Assembly (NCBI GenBank): GCA_019745555.1 | Contig: JAIESX010000028.1 | Coordinates: 1 to 37,416 of the forward strand | Source: Burkholderiaceae bacterium | GTDB lineage: Bacteria; Pseudomonadota; Gammaproteobacteria; Burkholderiales; Burkholderiaceae_C | Reading direction: 5' to 3' | Length of the DNA: 37,416 nucleotides | In this document: positions 1 to 11,770 of the stretch, in pieces | Position numbering within the stretch: the first letter of the stretch is position 1 | Layout: every line of letters starts with the position of its first letter | The notes under the pieces: generated by a model | The model's input: only the letters and a program-made list of their open reading frames with translations | Told to the model about the DNA's origin: nothing | The model's database searches: none | Position numbers and translations under genes: made by a program

Positions 1-117
1 CCGGCCAAGGGCAAGGTCAACGAGCTGGCCAAGATGCTGCCCAAGTACTACGAGGTGCGCGGCTGGGACAAGGAAGGTCGACCGACGGCCGACACCAAAA
101 AACGTCTGGGTCTCTGA
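1..117 (+). CDS. Aldehyde:ferredoxin oxidoreductase, C-terminal end (5' truncated by window)
   Basis: The first 39 codons are open in frame 1 and end in TGA at 115-117. The last residues include the segment [19 protein letters not shown], which matches the usual C-terminus of the tungsten-pterin aldehyde:ferredoxin oxidoreductase (AOR) large subunit (a YYE.RGWD..G.PT pattern near the end). AOR oxidises aldehydes to carboxylic acids with low-potential electron transfer. The downstream flavoprotein and MoaD-like genes fit bacterial NAD-linked AOR clusters such as the aor genes of Aromatoleum. Only the tail is visible, so the identification rests on a short motif plus context. Confidence 0.72.
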   Translation, partial: PAKGKVNELAKMLPKYYEVRGWDKEGRPTADTKKRLGL

Positions 118-137
118 GCCCACGCCGTTCGGGACAG

Positions 138-163
138 GAAAGCGGCTCGGCGCAGCCGCTTTC
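138..163 (+). other. Perfect 10-bp hairpin between AOR and flavoprotein genes
   Basis: GAAAGCGGCT (138-147) and AGCCGCTTTC (154-163) form a perfect stem with a 6-nt loop. It lies in the 62-nt gap between the AOR stop and the flavoprotein ATG at 180. Only a short T-poor tail follows (TTCCATT), so it is not a strong intrinsic terminator. An mRNA processing or stability element setting subunit ratios is possible, but this is inference. Confidence 0.5.
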
Positions 164-179
164 CATTCGGGAGTTCACC

Positions 180-1475
180 ATGCATCACGTCATCCTCGGT
201 GCCGGCCCGGCCGGCGTCATCGCCGCCGAAACTCTGCGCAAGCACGCACCGGACGACCGCATCACCCTGGTGGGTGAGGAGCGCGAGGCGCCGTACTCGC
301 GCATGGCCATTCCCTATCTGCTGATCGGCAACATCGGCGAAGAAGGCACGCTGCTGCGCAAGAGCGCGCGCCACTACGCCGATCTGCGCATCGAGACCGT
401 GCAGGCGCGCGCGACGTCCGTCGACGTCAAGGCCAAGTCGGTGAAGCTGGACAACGGCAACGCCCTGGCCTTCGACACGCTGCTGGTTGCCACCGGGTCC
501 ACGCCTGTGAGTGCGCCCATTCCTGGCATCAACCTGCCCGGCGTGCACAGCTGCTGGACACTGGCCGATGCGCGTGCCATCCAGGCGCGTGCCGCCAAGG
601 GCGCGCGCGTGCTGCAGATGGGCGCGGGCTTCATCGGCTGCATCATCCTGGAAGCACTCGCCGTACGTGGCGTGCAGCTGACCGTGGTAGAGATGGGCGA
701 CCGCATGGTGCCGCGCATGATGGGTCCGGCGGCCGGCGGCATGATCAAGCAGTGGGTGGAGTCCAAGGGCGTGACGGTGTACACCGGCACCAAGGTGGAG
801 TCCATCACGCAGGGGCAGGGCCAGACCCTGGACGTGAAACTGTCCAACGGCAAGACGCTGAACGTCGATCTGGTCATCAGCGCCACGGGGGTGAAGCCGG
901 CCATCGGCTTTCTCGAAGGTTCGGATGTCAAATGCCTGCTCGGCGTGCTGACCGACGAGCACATGCAGACCAATGTGCCCGGCATCTATGCCGCGGGCGA
1001 TTGCGCCGAGGCCTTCGACAAGATCAGCGGCCAGGCCATCGTGAGCGCCATCCAGCCCAACGCGGCCGAGCAGGCCCGCGTGGCGGCGATCAATATGGCG
1101 CTGCAGAACAGGCCGGGGCAACGTGCCGTGCTGCACGGCGTGACGCAGATCAACGTGCTCGACACCCTGGGCCTGATCTCGGCCAGCTTCGGTCACTGGC
1201 AGGGTGTGCCGGGTGGACAGAAGGTGGAGCTCACCGATGCGGGCAACTGGCGCCACCTGAGCCTGCAATTCAAGGACGATGTGCTCGTGGGCTGCAACAG
1301 CGTGGGCTGGACCGATCACGTGGGCGTGATGCGTGGCCTGGTGGAGGACCAGGTGAAGCTCGGGTCCTGGAAGGACACGCTGATCGAGGACCCCACGCAG
1401 CTGGTGCCGGCCTATCTGGCCAGCGCGCAGGCGCAAGGCCTGTGGAACGGCCCGGGCGATGAGCGGCGCCGATAA
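180..1475 (+). CDS. FAD/NAD(P)-dependent oxidoreductase, AOR-associated flavoprotein subunit
   Basis: This 431-residue protein has the pyridine nucleotide-disulfide reductase fold. An N-terminal FAD motif GAGPAG lies at residues 7-12, a second dinucleotide motif GAGFIG near residue 150 should bind NAD(P)H, and the late FAD motif YAAGDCAE lies near residue 272. No CxxxxC redox pair is visible, as in nitrite-reductase-like and ferredoxin-reductase-like members. It follows the AOR tail by 62 nt and abuts a MoaD-like gene. It is therefore probably the subunit that passes AOR electrons to NAD+, comparable to AorC of Aromatoleum. The start ATG is preceded by the purine-rich GGGAG. The partner assignment is inferred from position. 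Confidence 0.8.
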   Translation: MHHVILGAGPAGVIAAETLRKHAPDDRITLVGEEREAPYSRMAIPYLLIGNIGEEGTLLRKSARHYADLRIETVQARATSVDVKAKSVKLDNGNALAFDTLLVATGSTPVSAPIPGINLPGVHSCWTLADARAIQARAAKGARVLQMGAGFIGCIILEALAVRGVQLTVVEMGDRMVPRMMGPAAGGMIKQWVESKGVTVYTGTKVESITQGQGQTLDVKLSNGKTLNVDLVISATGVKPAIGFLEGSDVKCLLGVLTDEHMQTNVPGIYAAGDCAEAFDKISGQAIVSAIQPNAAEQARVAAINMALQNRPGQRAVLHGVTQINVLDTLGLISASFGHWQGVPGGQKVELTDAGNWRHLSLQFKDDVLVGCNSVGWTDHVGVMRGLVEDQVKLGSWKDTLIEDPTQLVPAYLASAQAQGLWNGPGDERRR

Positions 1476-1482
1476 TGCGCCG

Positions 1483-1737
1483 ATGAAGATCACCTTCAAG
1501 CTCTACGCGACGCTGACCGACTATTTGCCGCCGCAGGCGCGCGGTGATAACCGGATCGAGCTCGACGTGGCGCCGGGTGCCACCATCGCGCAGGTGGCCG
1601 AGCCCTTTGGCTTGCCAAGCAAACTGGTGCATCTGGTGCTGGTCAATGGCGTCTACGTGCCGCCGGCCGAGCGCACCACGCGTACGCTCAGCGAAGGCGA
1701 TGTGCTGGCGATCTGGCCGCCCATCGCGGGGGGCTGA
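1483..1737 (+). CDS. MoaD/ThiS-family sulfur carrier protein
   Basis: The 84-residue product begins MKITFKLYATL and ends in PPIAGG. The C-terminal Gly-Gly is the part of MoaD/ThiS beta-grasp proteins that is adenylated and thiocarboxylated to donate sulfur to the pterin dithiolene. A start at 1459 would overlap the flavoprotein by 17 nt and add MSGADNAP. The start at 1483 was preferred because family members begin with the KI.FKLYA strand. A dedicated MoaD inside an AOR cluster probably serves tungsten or molybdenum cofactor synthesis for the AOR. Family assignment is firm; the AOR-specific role is inference. Confidence 0.82.
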   Translation: MKITFKLYATLTDYLPPQARGDNRIELDVAPGATIAQVAEPFGLPSKLVHLVLVNGVYVPPAERTTRTLSEGDVLAIWPPIAGG

Positions 1738-1753
1738 GCGAGCGGCCGATTCC

Positions 1754-2053
1754 GTGCAGTCTTCCTATCCCGACATCTTCGAGCGCGACATGGCCTGCAC
1801 CGAGGCCGAGTGGCTGGCCTGGCTGCCAGCTGCCGTGGGTGAGCATCGCTATCAGCAGGGACAGAGCGAGGTACAGGTGCAGATCGGTTCGGGCACCTTG
1901 CAGCTGCAGTGGCAAGCCCAGCCGCCGCGCGTGATTGCACTCGTGCGCCTGCCGCGTCTGCTGGTGCGCTTTGCCTTCCGGAACGTCCCCGATGCTGAGC
2001 GCACAACCTTCATGCGCCGCTTCGATCTCTACACCCAGCGCGGCGGCGGCTGA
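1754..2053 (+). CDS. Small unknown protein at the end of the AOR cluster
   Basis: The reading frame opens with GTG at 1754, 16 nt after the MoaD stop, and codes for 99 residues beginning MQSSYPDIFERDMACTEAEW. It is soluble by appearance, with no signal peptide or membrane segment, and the C-terminus is basic and aromatic (RRFDLYTQRGGG). No family was recognised. It is co-directional with the AOR genes, so an accessory role in AOR maturation or electron transfer is plausible. The alternative start at 1790 (ATG GCC TGC) would shorten it by 12 residues. Its stop lies only 6 nt from the stop of the convergent Rieske fusion gene, with no visible terminator between them. Confidence 0.55.
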   Translation: MQSSYPDIFERDMACTEAEWLAWLPAAVGEHRYQQGQSEVQVQIGSGTLQLQWQAQPPRVIALVRLPRLLVRFAFRNVPDAERTTFMRRFDLYTQRGGG

Positions 2054-2059
2054 AGCGTC

Positions 2060-2689
2060 CTACCAGCGCACCATCAGCCGCCCCTTGAGCACCTTGCTCT
2101 CCAGGCGCGTGAGCGGCGTGTCGCCCTTCTTGATGCAGTCGCCGCTGGCCACATCGAACTGCCATTCGTGCTTGGGGCAGGTGAGCTGGAGTCCCTGGAG
2201 TGCGAGCTCGGGGATGTTGGTGCTCTGGTGCGGGCAGCGGCTGTCGTAGACCTGGTAGCGTCGCCCCTCGCGGTAGATGAAGAGGCCACGGCCTTGATGC
2301 TCGGTGCGCAGGACCTGGCCATCGATCAGGTCCTTGGTGGCCATGACGTCGCGCCACTGCGGCGGCTCGCCCCTGAGCGCCTCGGGCGCGAACTCGGGCA
2401 GCTGCATGGCGAGGATGACGTCGGTGGCCCAGACGATCTTGGACAGGCCCAGGGTGGGGAAGGCCATGAGCAGGGCGTCGATGATTTCGGCCCCACTGCA
2501 GCCTTCGCGCAGCGCGCGCTTGACGTACTGGCGCAGGCCGCGCTCGGTCTGCGCGTCCACCTTGGTGATGACGGAGATCAGCGCGCGGGTCTTGGGGTCG
2601 AGCAGCTTGCCGGCGTCCTTGAGGAAGCTGAAGTAGTGGCCCATGGCTTCGGGCCGGGCCTGGACCAGGTAGTCGAGCGCATCGCTCAT
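2060..2689 (-). CDS. AhpD-like (carboxymuconolactone decarboxylase fold) / Rieske [2Fe-2S] fusion protein
   Basis: This 209-residue protein has two parts. Residues 1-100 resemble the CMD/AhpD helical fold ([14 protein letters not shown], then [12 protein letters not shown]). Residues 115-209 are a Rieske domain with the two ligand motifs CPH and CPKH, from [12 protein letters not shown] and [11 protein letters not shown]. The CxxC redox pair that AhpD proteins carry before the RAL segment is missing. The start ATG at 2689 overlaps the stop of the upstream cobA gene (ATGA), so the two are probably translationally coupled. The Rieske half should be a one-electron carrier, and its partner is unknown. 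Convergent AOR genes lie next door, but a functional link is only a guess. Confidence 0.78.
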   Translation of the reverse strand: MSDALDYLVQARPEAMGHYFSFLKDAGKLLDPKTRALISVITKVDAQTERGLRQYVKRALREGCSGAEIIDALLMAFPTLGLSKIVWATDVILAMQLPEFAPEALRGEPPQWRDVMATKDLIDGQVLRTEHQGRGLFIYREGRRYQVYDSRCPHQSTNIPELALQGLQLTCPKHEWQFDVASGDCIKKGDTPLTRLESKVLKGRLMVRW

Positions 2690-3525
2690 GTCTTTGCTCC
2701 GGAGATGGGGAGGGGCGGCAGTTGCGCCGCCTCGTCGTGGGTCAGGCGCGTGCGTGCGCCGGTCCCGGTGTCGAACCAGTCCAGCGTGCCGTGCAGGCGC
2801 ACGACATCGCCGACGATGAGCAGGCTGGGAGATGTGTAGCCGCTGCCCGCCGCCTTGCCCGGCAGGTCGGCCAGGGTGCCGGTGAGCACGCGCTGCGTGG
2901 CCAGGGTGCCATGCTGCACCAACGCAATGGGCCGTGTCGCCGGTGCGCCGTGGGCGATGAGCTGACGGCAGATCTCGGGCAGGGCGCTCAGACCCATGTA
3001 GATCACGACGGTCTGCTGGGGACGCACAAGGGCGGCCCATTCCAGCTCGGGGTTGCCGTCCTTGAGATGGCCGGTGACGAAGAGGCAGCTCTGCGCATGG
3101 TCGCGGTGCGTGAGCGGGATGCCGGCGTAGCAGGCCACGCCGCTGGCGGCCGTGATGCCGGGCACCACCTCGAAGGGCACACCCTGTTCGCCGAGCTTCT
3201 GCATCTCTTCGCCGCCGCGGCCGAAGATGAAGGGGTCGCCGCCCTTGAGGCGCACGACCTGCTTGCCCTGTTGTGCGAGTTGCACCAGCAGGGCGTTGAT
3301 CTGTTCCTGGCGTAGTGTGTGCTCGTTGCGGCGCTTGCCGGCGTAGATGCGTTCGGCCTTCGGGTTGGCCAGCGCGAGCACGCCGTCGGAGACCAGGTTG
3401 TCGTAGACCAGCACGTCGGCGCTGGCCAGCAGGCGCGCGGCGCGCAGGGTCAGCAGTTCGGGGTCGCCCGGACCCGCGCCGACAAGGTAGACGCGGCCGC
3501 TGGCGGAGGCAGGCTGTGTGCTCAT
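2686..3525 (-). CDS. cobA: Uroporphyrinogen-III C-methyltransferase
   Basis: The 279-residue product carries the tetrapyrrole methylase signatures [17 protein letters not shown] near the N-terminus, [17 protein letters not shown] near residue 90 and [10 protein letters not shown] after it. It transfers two methyl groups from SAM to uroporphyrinogen III to give precorrin-2, the branch point to siroheme and cobalamin. The length fits single-domain SUMT (CobA/CysG C-terminal half) rather than full CysG. The start at 3525 was chosen because it overlaps the crcB stop in an ATGA, and the open frame upstream lies inside crcB. The gene end likewise overlaps the Rieske fusion start. Confidence 0.92.
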   Translation of the reverse strand: MSTQPASASGRVYLVGAGPGDPELLTLRAARLLASADVLVYDNLVSDGVLALANPKAERIYAGKRRNEHTLRQEQINALLVQLAQQGKQVVRLKGGDPFIFGRGGEEMQKLGEQGVPFEVVPGITAASGVACYAGIPLTHRDHAQSCLFVTGHLKDGNPELEWAALVRPQQTVVIYMGLSALPEICRQLIAHGAPATRPIALVQHGTLATQRVLTGTLADLPGKAAGSGYTSPSLLIVGDVVRLHGTLDWFDTGTGARTRLTHDEAAQLPPLPISGAKT

Positions 3526-3902
3526 CGTGCCAGCACCAGCTCGACGCTCTTGAGGCCAGCCACGGTGAGCAGCAGCGAGCCGAAGAGATGCAGGGATGCG
3601 GTGCCCAGCGCCAGGCCGTAACGCGTCTGCTGCAGCAGGGCCACGACCTCGGCCGAGAAGCTGGAGAAGGTGGTCAGCGCGCCCAGAAAACCGGTGATCA
3701 GCAGCAGCCGCCAGGCCGGATCGAGCTGGGGCAGGGCCTGGAACACAGCCACCGCCACGCCGACGAGGTAGCCACCGATGAGGTTGGCGGCCAGCGTGCC
3801 CCAGGGCAGCAGCGCACCCGGCGTGCTGAGCCACAGGCCCAGGCGCCAGCGCAAGAGGGCGCCGGCGCAGGCACCGAGGCAGATGGCGAGGACGGGGAGC
3901 AT
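3522..3902 (-). CDS. crcB: CrcB/Fluc-type fluoride ion channel
   Basis: This 126-residue hydrophobic protein has four predicted membrane helices. Family motifs are the N-terminal G(A)xxGAxxRW segment, the AANLIGG helix and the TTFSSFS stretch that lines the channel in Fluc proteins. Fluc channels work as dual-topology dimers that lower cytoplasmic fluoride. The stop overlaps the cobA start (ATGA), and the dctM gene ends 30 nt upstream on the same strand. No fluoride riboswitch was seen in that 30-nt gap, so expression may depend on readthrough from the TRAP operon. Confidence 0.93.
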   Translation of the reverse strand: MLPVLAICLGACAGALLRWRLGLWLSTPGALLPWGTLAANLIGGYLVGVAVAVFQALPQLDPAWRLLLITGFLGALTTFSSFSAEVVALLQQTRYGLALGTASLHLFGSLLLTVAGLKSVELVLAR

Positions 3903-3932
3903 GGCCGGAGTTTAGCGCTCCGCATCACGCAC

Positions 3933-5234
3933 TCAGAGCCGCATCTGCTGCGGCAGCCAGGTGACCAGTCCGGGCACGAACCAGATCAGCAGCACGGCCA
4001 GCATCATGAGCCCGAACATGGGCAGGGAGACGCGGGCGATCCAGGGCAGCTGCTTGCCGGTCATGCCCTGCAGCACGAAGAGATTGAAGCCCACGGGAGG
4101 CGTGATCTGCGCCATCTCGACCACGATGACCACGAAGATACCGAACCACAGCGGGTCGATGCCGGCCTTCTGCACGGTGGGCATGAGCACGCCCATGGTG
4201 AGCACCACGATGGAGATGCCATCGAGGAAACAGCCCAGCAGGATGAAGAAGACGGTGAGCGCCAGCACCAGGCCGAAGGGGCTCAGGCCGATGGAGCCGA
4301 TCCACTCGGCCAGGTGGCGCGGCAGGCCGATATAGCCCATGGCCAGCGTGAGGAAGGCGGCGCCAGCGAGGATCAGCGCGATCATGCAGTACAGGCGCGT
4401 GGCGCCCAGCAGCGCGTCCCAGAAGGTGTGGCGGTCCAGCGAGCCCTGCAGCCCCGAGAGGATGAGGGCGCCCACCACGCCGATGGCGGCGGCCTCGGTG
4501 GCGGTGGCGATGCCGGCGTAGATCGAGCCCAGTACGCCAGCAATGAGCAGCAGCACGGGGATGAGGCTGCGCGAGGCGCGCAGCTTGGCGCCCAGGCTCA
4601 TGGGCGGGTCGCGCGGCGGCACCTGCCCCGGATGGCGCAGCGCCCAGACCATGATGTAGCCCGAGAACAGCAGGGCCAGCAGGATGCCAGGGATCACGCC
4701 CGCGATGAAGAGCTGGGCGATGGAGACGTCGGCGGCGACGCCGTAGACGATCATGATGATGGACGGCGGAATCAGCAGACCCAGGGTGCCGGCACCGGCC
4801 AGCGAGCCGATGGCGATGTCGTCCGGGTAGCCGCGCCGCTTGAGCTCGGGCAGGGTCATCTTGCCGATGGTGGCGCAGGTGGCGGCGCTGGAACCCGAGA
4901 CGGCGGCGAAGATGGCGCAGCCCGCTACATTGGTGTGCAGCAGACGCCCGGGCAGGGCCTGCATCCAGGGCGCGAGGCCGCGGAACATGTCCTGGCTCAG
5001 TCGGGTGCGGAACAGAATCTCGCCCATCCAGATGAAAAGCGGCAGGGCGGTGAGCGTCCAGCCCGAGGCCGAGCCCCAGATGGTCACGGCCATGGCGTCG
5101 CCGGCCGGACGGGCCGAGAAGATCTGGATGGCGATCCAGGCCACGCCCGAGAGCGTGAGCCCGATCCAGACACCGCTGCCCAGGATGAGGAAGAGCGCGG
5201 CGATCAGCAGCGCGGTGACGAGGAATTCATTCAT
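3933..5234 (-). CDS. dctM: TRAP transporter large permease subunit (DctM family)
   Basis: The 433-residue protein is strongly hydrophobic with about 12-13 membrane helices. It shows DctM features such as the SGSSAATCATIG stretch near residue 125 and the PPSIIMIVYG stretch near residue 157. It forms the sodium-coupled membrane domain of a TRAP transporter with the DctQ subunit just upstream. The start MNEFLVTALL at 5234 overlaps the dctQ end by 8 nt, which fixes it against a longer open frame reaching 5297. Substrate is inferred from the divergent 5-oxoprolinase gene, probably 5-oxoproline or a related small carboxylate. Confidence 0.93.
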   Translation of the reverse strand: MNEFLVTALLIAALFLILGSGVWIGLTLSGVAWIAIQIFSARPAGDAMAVTIWGSASGWTLTALPLFIWMGEILFRTRLSQDMFRGLAPWMQALPGRLLHTNVAGCAIFAAVSGSSAATCATIGKMTLPELKRRGYPDDIAIGSLAGAGTLGLLIPPSIIMIVYGVAADVSIAQLFIAGVIPGILLALLFSGYIMVWALRHPGQVPPRDPPMSLGAKLRASRSLIPVLLLIAGVLGSIYAGIATATEAAAIGVVGALILSGLQGSLDRHTFWDALLGATRLYCMIALILAGAAFLTLAMGYIGLPRHLAEWIGSIGLSPFGLVLALTVFFILLGCFLDGISIVVLTMGVLMPTVQKAGIDPLWFGIFVVIVVEMAQITPPVGFNLFVLQGMTGKQLPWIARVSLPMFGLMMLAVLLIWFVPGLVTWLPQQMRL

Positions 5235-5739
5235 TGCGCAGGGCCTCGCCGTCGCTGGGGCTGGCGCGGCGGCCGCGCAGCTCCAGCCAGAGTTCATCGA
5301 GCAGGGCTAGGGCGAAGATCACGCTGCCCACGGCCATGCTGAGCTGCGGGATCCACAGCGGCGTGGCATCACTGCCGGTGGAGATGTCGTGAAAAGCGTG
5401 TGACTGCCAGGCCAGGCGGCAGCTGTAGAGGGCCAGCAGCACGGCCAGTGCGCCGCCCAGGCCCAGGCTCCAGAGCTCGAGCGCGCGCCGCGCGCTGCCC
5501 TGCAGGTGTGTGAGCAGCAGGGTGACGCGGATGTGCTCGCCCTTCTTGAGGGTGTGCGCCAGTGCCAGGAAGCCGGCGCCCGCCATGAGGTAACCGGCGT
5601 AGGCGTCGGTGCCGCGGACATGGAAACCGAACTGCCGGCTCAGGATGGACAGCAGCACCATGCCGAGCAGACCGATCATGCACAGCGCCGCCAGCACGGC
5701 GGCGCTGTCGTAGAGCGCGTCGAGAATACGGCGCAGCAT
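5227..5739 (-). CDS. dctQ: TRAP transporter small permease subunit (DctQ family)
   Basis: This 170-residue protein has four predicted membrane helices. It carries the DctQ pattern of an N-terminal helix followed by SRQFGFHVRGTDAYAGYLM, where family members have a conserved small-residue/aromatic stretch, and then LALAHTLKKGEHIRVTLL. The KxGxHIRV segment is a strong family mark. It is translated between dctP (12-nt gap) and dctM (8-nt overlap) and should form the membrane complex with DctM. Confidence 0.93.
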   Translation of the reverse strand: MLRRILDALYDSAAVLAALCMIGLLGMVLLSILSRQFGFHVRGTDAYAGYLMAGAGFLALAHTLKKGEHIRVTLLLTHLQGSARRALELWSLGLGGALAVLLALYSCRLAWQSHAFHDISTGSDATPLWIPQLSMAVGSVIFALALLDELWLELRGRRASPSDGEALRNE

Positions 5740-5751
5740 CAGCCCCGGGCC

Positions 5752-6735
5752 TTACTTGCTGTAGGCGTTGACCAGGGTGGTGCCGTCGGCACCGGCCTTC
5801 TCCAGCCACTCCTTGAGCATGGTGTCACCGATCTTCTTGAGTTCGGCCTTGAGCGCGGGCGAGGGCGTGACGACCTGCATGCCATTGGCCTGCAGCTTGG
5901 CCAGAGTCTCGGTGTTGATGCGCTGGCTGGCGGCCAGGCCACGGGCTTCGGCGGCAGCGGCGGCCTTGAGCACGGCATCCTGTGCAGACTTGTCCAGCGC
6001 GTCGAAGGCCTTCTTGTTCACGATGACCGCGTTCTTGGGCAGCCAGGCCTGGGTGTCGTAGTAGTACTTGAGGTGCTCGAAGAGCTTGCTGTCCACGCCG
6101 GTGGCGCCCGAGGTCATGGTGGCTTCGACCACGCCCGTGGCCAGGGCCTGCGAGAGTTCAGCGGCCTGAACGGTGACCGGTTGGGCACCGACGAGTTCGG
6201 CGATGCGGCCGGTGGCCGGGCTGTAGGCGCGCCACTTCACGCCCTTGAGGTCGGCCACGCTGTTGATCGGCTTCTTGGTGTAGATGCCCTGCGGCGGCCA
6301 GGGCACGGCGTAGAGCAGCTGCATGCCCTGTTCGGCCAGCTTCTTCTCCAGCAGGGGCTTCTGGGCCTGGTAGAGCTTGACGGACTGGGCGTAGCTGTCG
6401 GCCAGGAAGGGCAGGCCATCGGCACCATAGATCTGCCATTCGTTCTGGAAGTTGGCCAGCAGGATCTCGCCCATCTGGGCCTGGCCGCCCTGCACGGCGC
6501 GCTTGATTTCGGGGGCCTTGAACAGCGAGGCGTTGGCGTGCAGCGTGATCTTGAGCTTGCCGCCCGTGGCCTGGTCCACCTCGGCGGCGAACTGCGCCAT
6601 GTTCTCGGAATGGAAGTTGGTGGCCGGGTAGGCGGCGGCCAGGTCCCATTTGGTCTGGGCCAGGGCGCTGCCGCCGGCCAGGGAAAGGGCCAGCGTGAGG
6701 CTGGCCAGAGAGAAATGACGACGCTGCATGTTCAC
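5752..6735 (-). CDS. dctP: TRAP transporter substrate-binding protein (DctP family)
   Basis: The 327-residue precursor has a signal peptide with probable cleavage after residue 26 (GSALA|QTKWDL). A QRRHFS segment resembles a Tat motif, although Sec export is usual for DctP. The mature protein has family features, including FHSENMAQFAAEVDQATGGKL near residue 42 and the KWRAYSP segment, whose arginine normally pairs with the substrate carboxylate. DctP receptors that bind pyroglutamate are known from Bordetella pertussis (DctP6/DctP7). The neighbouring 5-oxoprolinase makes the same ligand likely here. That ligand assignment is inference from context. Confidence 0.92.
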   Translation of the reverse strand: MNMQRRHFSLASLTLALSLAGGSALAQTKWDLAAAYPATNFHSENMAQFAAEVDQATGGKLKITLHANASLFKAPEIKRAVQGGQAQMGEILLANFQNEWQIYGADGLPFLADSYAQSVKLYQAQKPLLEKKLAEQGMQLLYAVPWPPQGIYTKKPINSVADLKGVKWRAYSPATGRIAELVGAQPVTVQAAELSQALATGVVEATMTSGATGVDSKLFEHLKYYYDTQAWLPKNAVIVNKKAFDALDKSAQDAVLKAAAAAEARGLAASQRINTETLAKLQANGMQVVTPSPALKAELKKIGDTMLKEWLEKAGADGTTLVNAYSK

Positions 6736-6776
6736 TCCAGTGGGTTGAAGGGTGGGGCAACTTTACGGGCGTCCCG

Positions 6777-6832
6777 AGCATTAGGGCATAGGCATATTCC
6801 CTAAATGCTGATAAATTGTCAACAAATTGTTG
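6777..6832. promoter_or_regulatory. Divergent promoter/operator region between dctP and the winged-helix regulator
   Basis: The gap holds two symmetric words. One is TTAGGG (6781-6786) facing CCCTAA (6799-6804), with flanking GCA/TGC extending the symmetry. The other is the perfect palindrome CAACAA-A-TTGTTG (6820-6832). On the minus strand a consensus -35 TTGACA (complement of 6817-6822) points toward dctP, with a weak -10 (GAATAT) 17 nt further on inside the first inverted repeat. On the plus strand TTGTCA (6816-6821) could serve the regulator. Placement of the palindromes over both promoters suggests binding sites of the adjacent regulator, which is inference. Confidence 0.5.
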
Positions 6833-6888
6833 TTGCATTTATCCCGTTTCACCAGAACAGGGCGCCATGCCCTGCAGGAGTGCTCCCC

Positions 6889-7422
6889 ATGCCCAAGAAG
6901 CCCGCATCCGGTGCCGCCGGCAAGTCGCCGATCGTGTCTTCGGCCCATCTCGTATCGCCGCGCAGCGCGGAGATGAGCGAGTTCGAGTTCGGTCTCATCG
7001 TGGCGGGCAATGCCTTCCACCGCTGGATCGTGCACTGCATGTCGGCCGCCGGCCTCAAGGACCTGACGCCACTGGACGTGCTGGTCCTGCACCACGTCAC
7101 GCACCGCGCGCGCGACAAGCGCCTGGCCGACATCAGCTTCATCATGAACGTCGAGGACACGCACCTGATCAACTACGCGCTCAAGAAGCTGCAGGGCCTG
7201 GGCGTGGTGGCTTCGAGCAAGAACGGCAAGGAGGTGACCTACGCCGCTACCGAGGAGGGTCAGCGTTATGTACAGCGCTACCGCGAGATCCGCGAGGGCT
7301 GCCTGATCAATGCGCTCAAGGCCGACGAGGGTCTGAACCGCGATATCGGCGAGCTGGCGCGTCTGCTGCGCGTCTTGTCCGGCGTCTATGACCAGGCGGC
7401 CCGCTCGGCCGCGAGTTTGTGA
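6889..7422 (+). CDS. Winged-helix MarR-type transcriptional regulator
   Basis: The 177-residue protein has a basic Ala/Pro-rich N-terminus and then a MarR-like winged helix from about residue 45 to 130 ([24 protein letters not shown], then [24 protein letters not shown]). The start at 6889 has an AGGAG 8 nt upstream; an in-frame upstream start at 6805 lies in the operator region and is less likely. The gene is divergent from the dctPQM operon and 11 nt upstream of the 5-oxoprolinase-type gene. It probably controls both according to an intracellular ligand. The ligand is not determined. Confidence 0.85.
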   Translation: MPKKPASGAAGKSPIVSSAHLVSPRSAEMSEFEFGLIVAGNAFHRWIVHCMSAAGLKDLTPLDVLVLHHVTHRARDKRLADISFIMNVEDTHLINYALKKLQGLGVVASSKNGKEVTYAATEEGQRYVQRYREIREGCLINALKADEGLNRDIGELARLLRVLSGVYDQAARSAASL

Positions 7423-7433
7423 GGGAGCAGGTG

Positions 7434-11021
<3,588 letters not shown>

Positions 11022-11073
11022 GAGCGTGCAGGCCGTCTAAACTGGCGGCTTTGCGCACAGAGACTGCGACCCG

Positions 11074-11682
11074 ATGGACATTCTTGTTTTTCTTCCACTG
11101 GCGCTCGTCGTGGGCTTCCAGGTGCTCAAGGCGCAGGACCAGCGTCGCCGCATCTATCTGCTGGGGGGCTACCTGAGCCAGTACCAGATCGAGAAGCTTA
11201 TGGAAAACGTGACCGACGGCTATCTGCGCGCGCTGGACGAAAGCGACGAGGAGCGCCGCTCCCAGATCTGGAGCCTGCTGGCCACGGCGGAGCAGGAACT
11301 CGCCAGCCAGTTCCGCCGTTTCAGCGAGGACTTCTCCAAGGTCTGGAATGGTCAGACCCAGGTCAGCACCCTGGGTTTTGCCCTGCCTTACGGCGACAAG
11401 ATCTTTCCGCGGCAAGCCTTCGACATGCGCCATCTGGTGGCCATCCACGCCGAGGGCATCGCTGCCCTGGCCGAGAATCGCCAGCAGCTCTCGCAGCGCG
11501 ACAAGGCCTACACCATGACGGCCGAGCTGCTGCTCATGCAGCACAGCTGCCACTGGTTTTGCCGCTCCAGGGCCGTGGCCTCGGCGCGCATGCTGGCGCG
11601 GCACCAGACCACGCACCAGCAGTTGATCGATTCGGTGTCGCCCGAGACCCGCCAGGCCTATCGCCGGCTCACCGGCATCTGA
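11074..11682 (+). CDS. Membrane-anchored protein of unknown function
   Basis: The 202-residue product starts with one hydrophobic helix (ILVFLPLALVVGFQVL). The rest is soluble, highly charged and mostly helical (LMENVTDGYLRALDESDEERRSQIW, and LLATAEQELASQFRRFSEDF). A C-terminal segment has closely spaced His and Cys residues (MQHSCHWFCRSRA). The pattern suggests a protein held to the inner membrane with a cytoplasmic coiled region. No family was recognised. A 52-nt gap separates it from the oxoprolinase gene and an 88-nt gap from the lipoprotein gene. Confidence 0.72.
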   Translation: MDILVFLPLALVVGFQVLKAQDQRRRIYLLGGYLSQYQIEKLMENVTDGYLRALDESDEERRSQIWSLLATAEQELASQFRRFSEDFSKVWNGQTQVSTLGFALPYGDKIFPRQAFDMRHLVAIHAEGIAALAENRQQLSQRDKAYTMTAELLLMQHSCHWFCRSRAVASARMLARHQTTHQQLIDSVSPETRQAYRRLTGI

Positions 11683-11770
11683 GCGAGCGCTGGCTGTTGC
11701 ATTTTGAAACCGGAACTCCCGCTAGACTTCGCGCATCTTTCCTTCCATCCAGCATTACCGGAGTCCTGAC

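Noticed and set aside
48..1499. 483-codon minus-strand open frame opposite the flavoprotein
   Set aside because: No domain, and the plus strand encodes a firm FAD/NAD oxidoreductase.
3902..3932. Fluoride riboswitch before crcB
   Set aside because: Only 30 nt separate dctM and crcB, too short for the aptamer, and no matching sequence was seen.
3315..5342. 675-codon plus-strand open frame opposite cobA, crcB and dctM
   Set aside because: The product is a low-complexity Gln/Gly/His/Arg-rich string, typical of antisense frames in high-GC genes. The minus strand has three clear family members.
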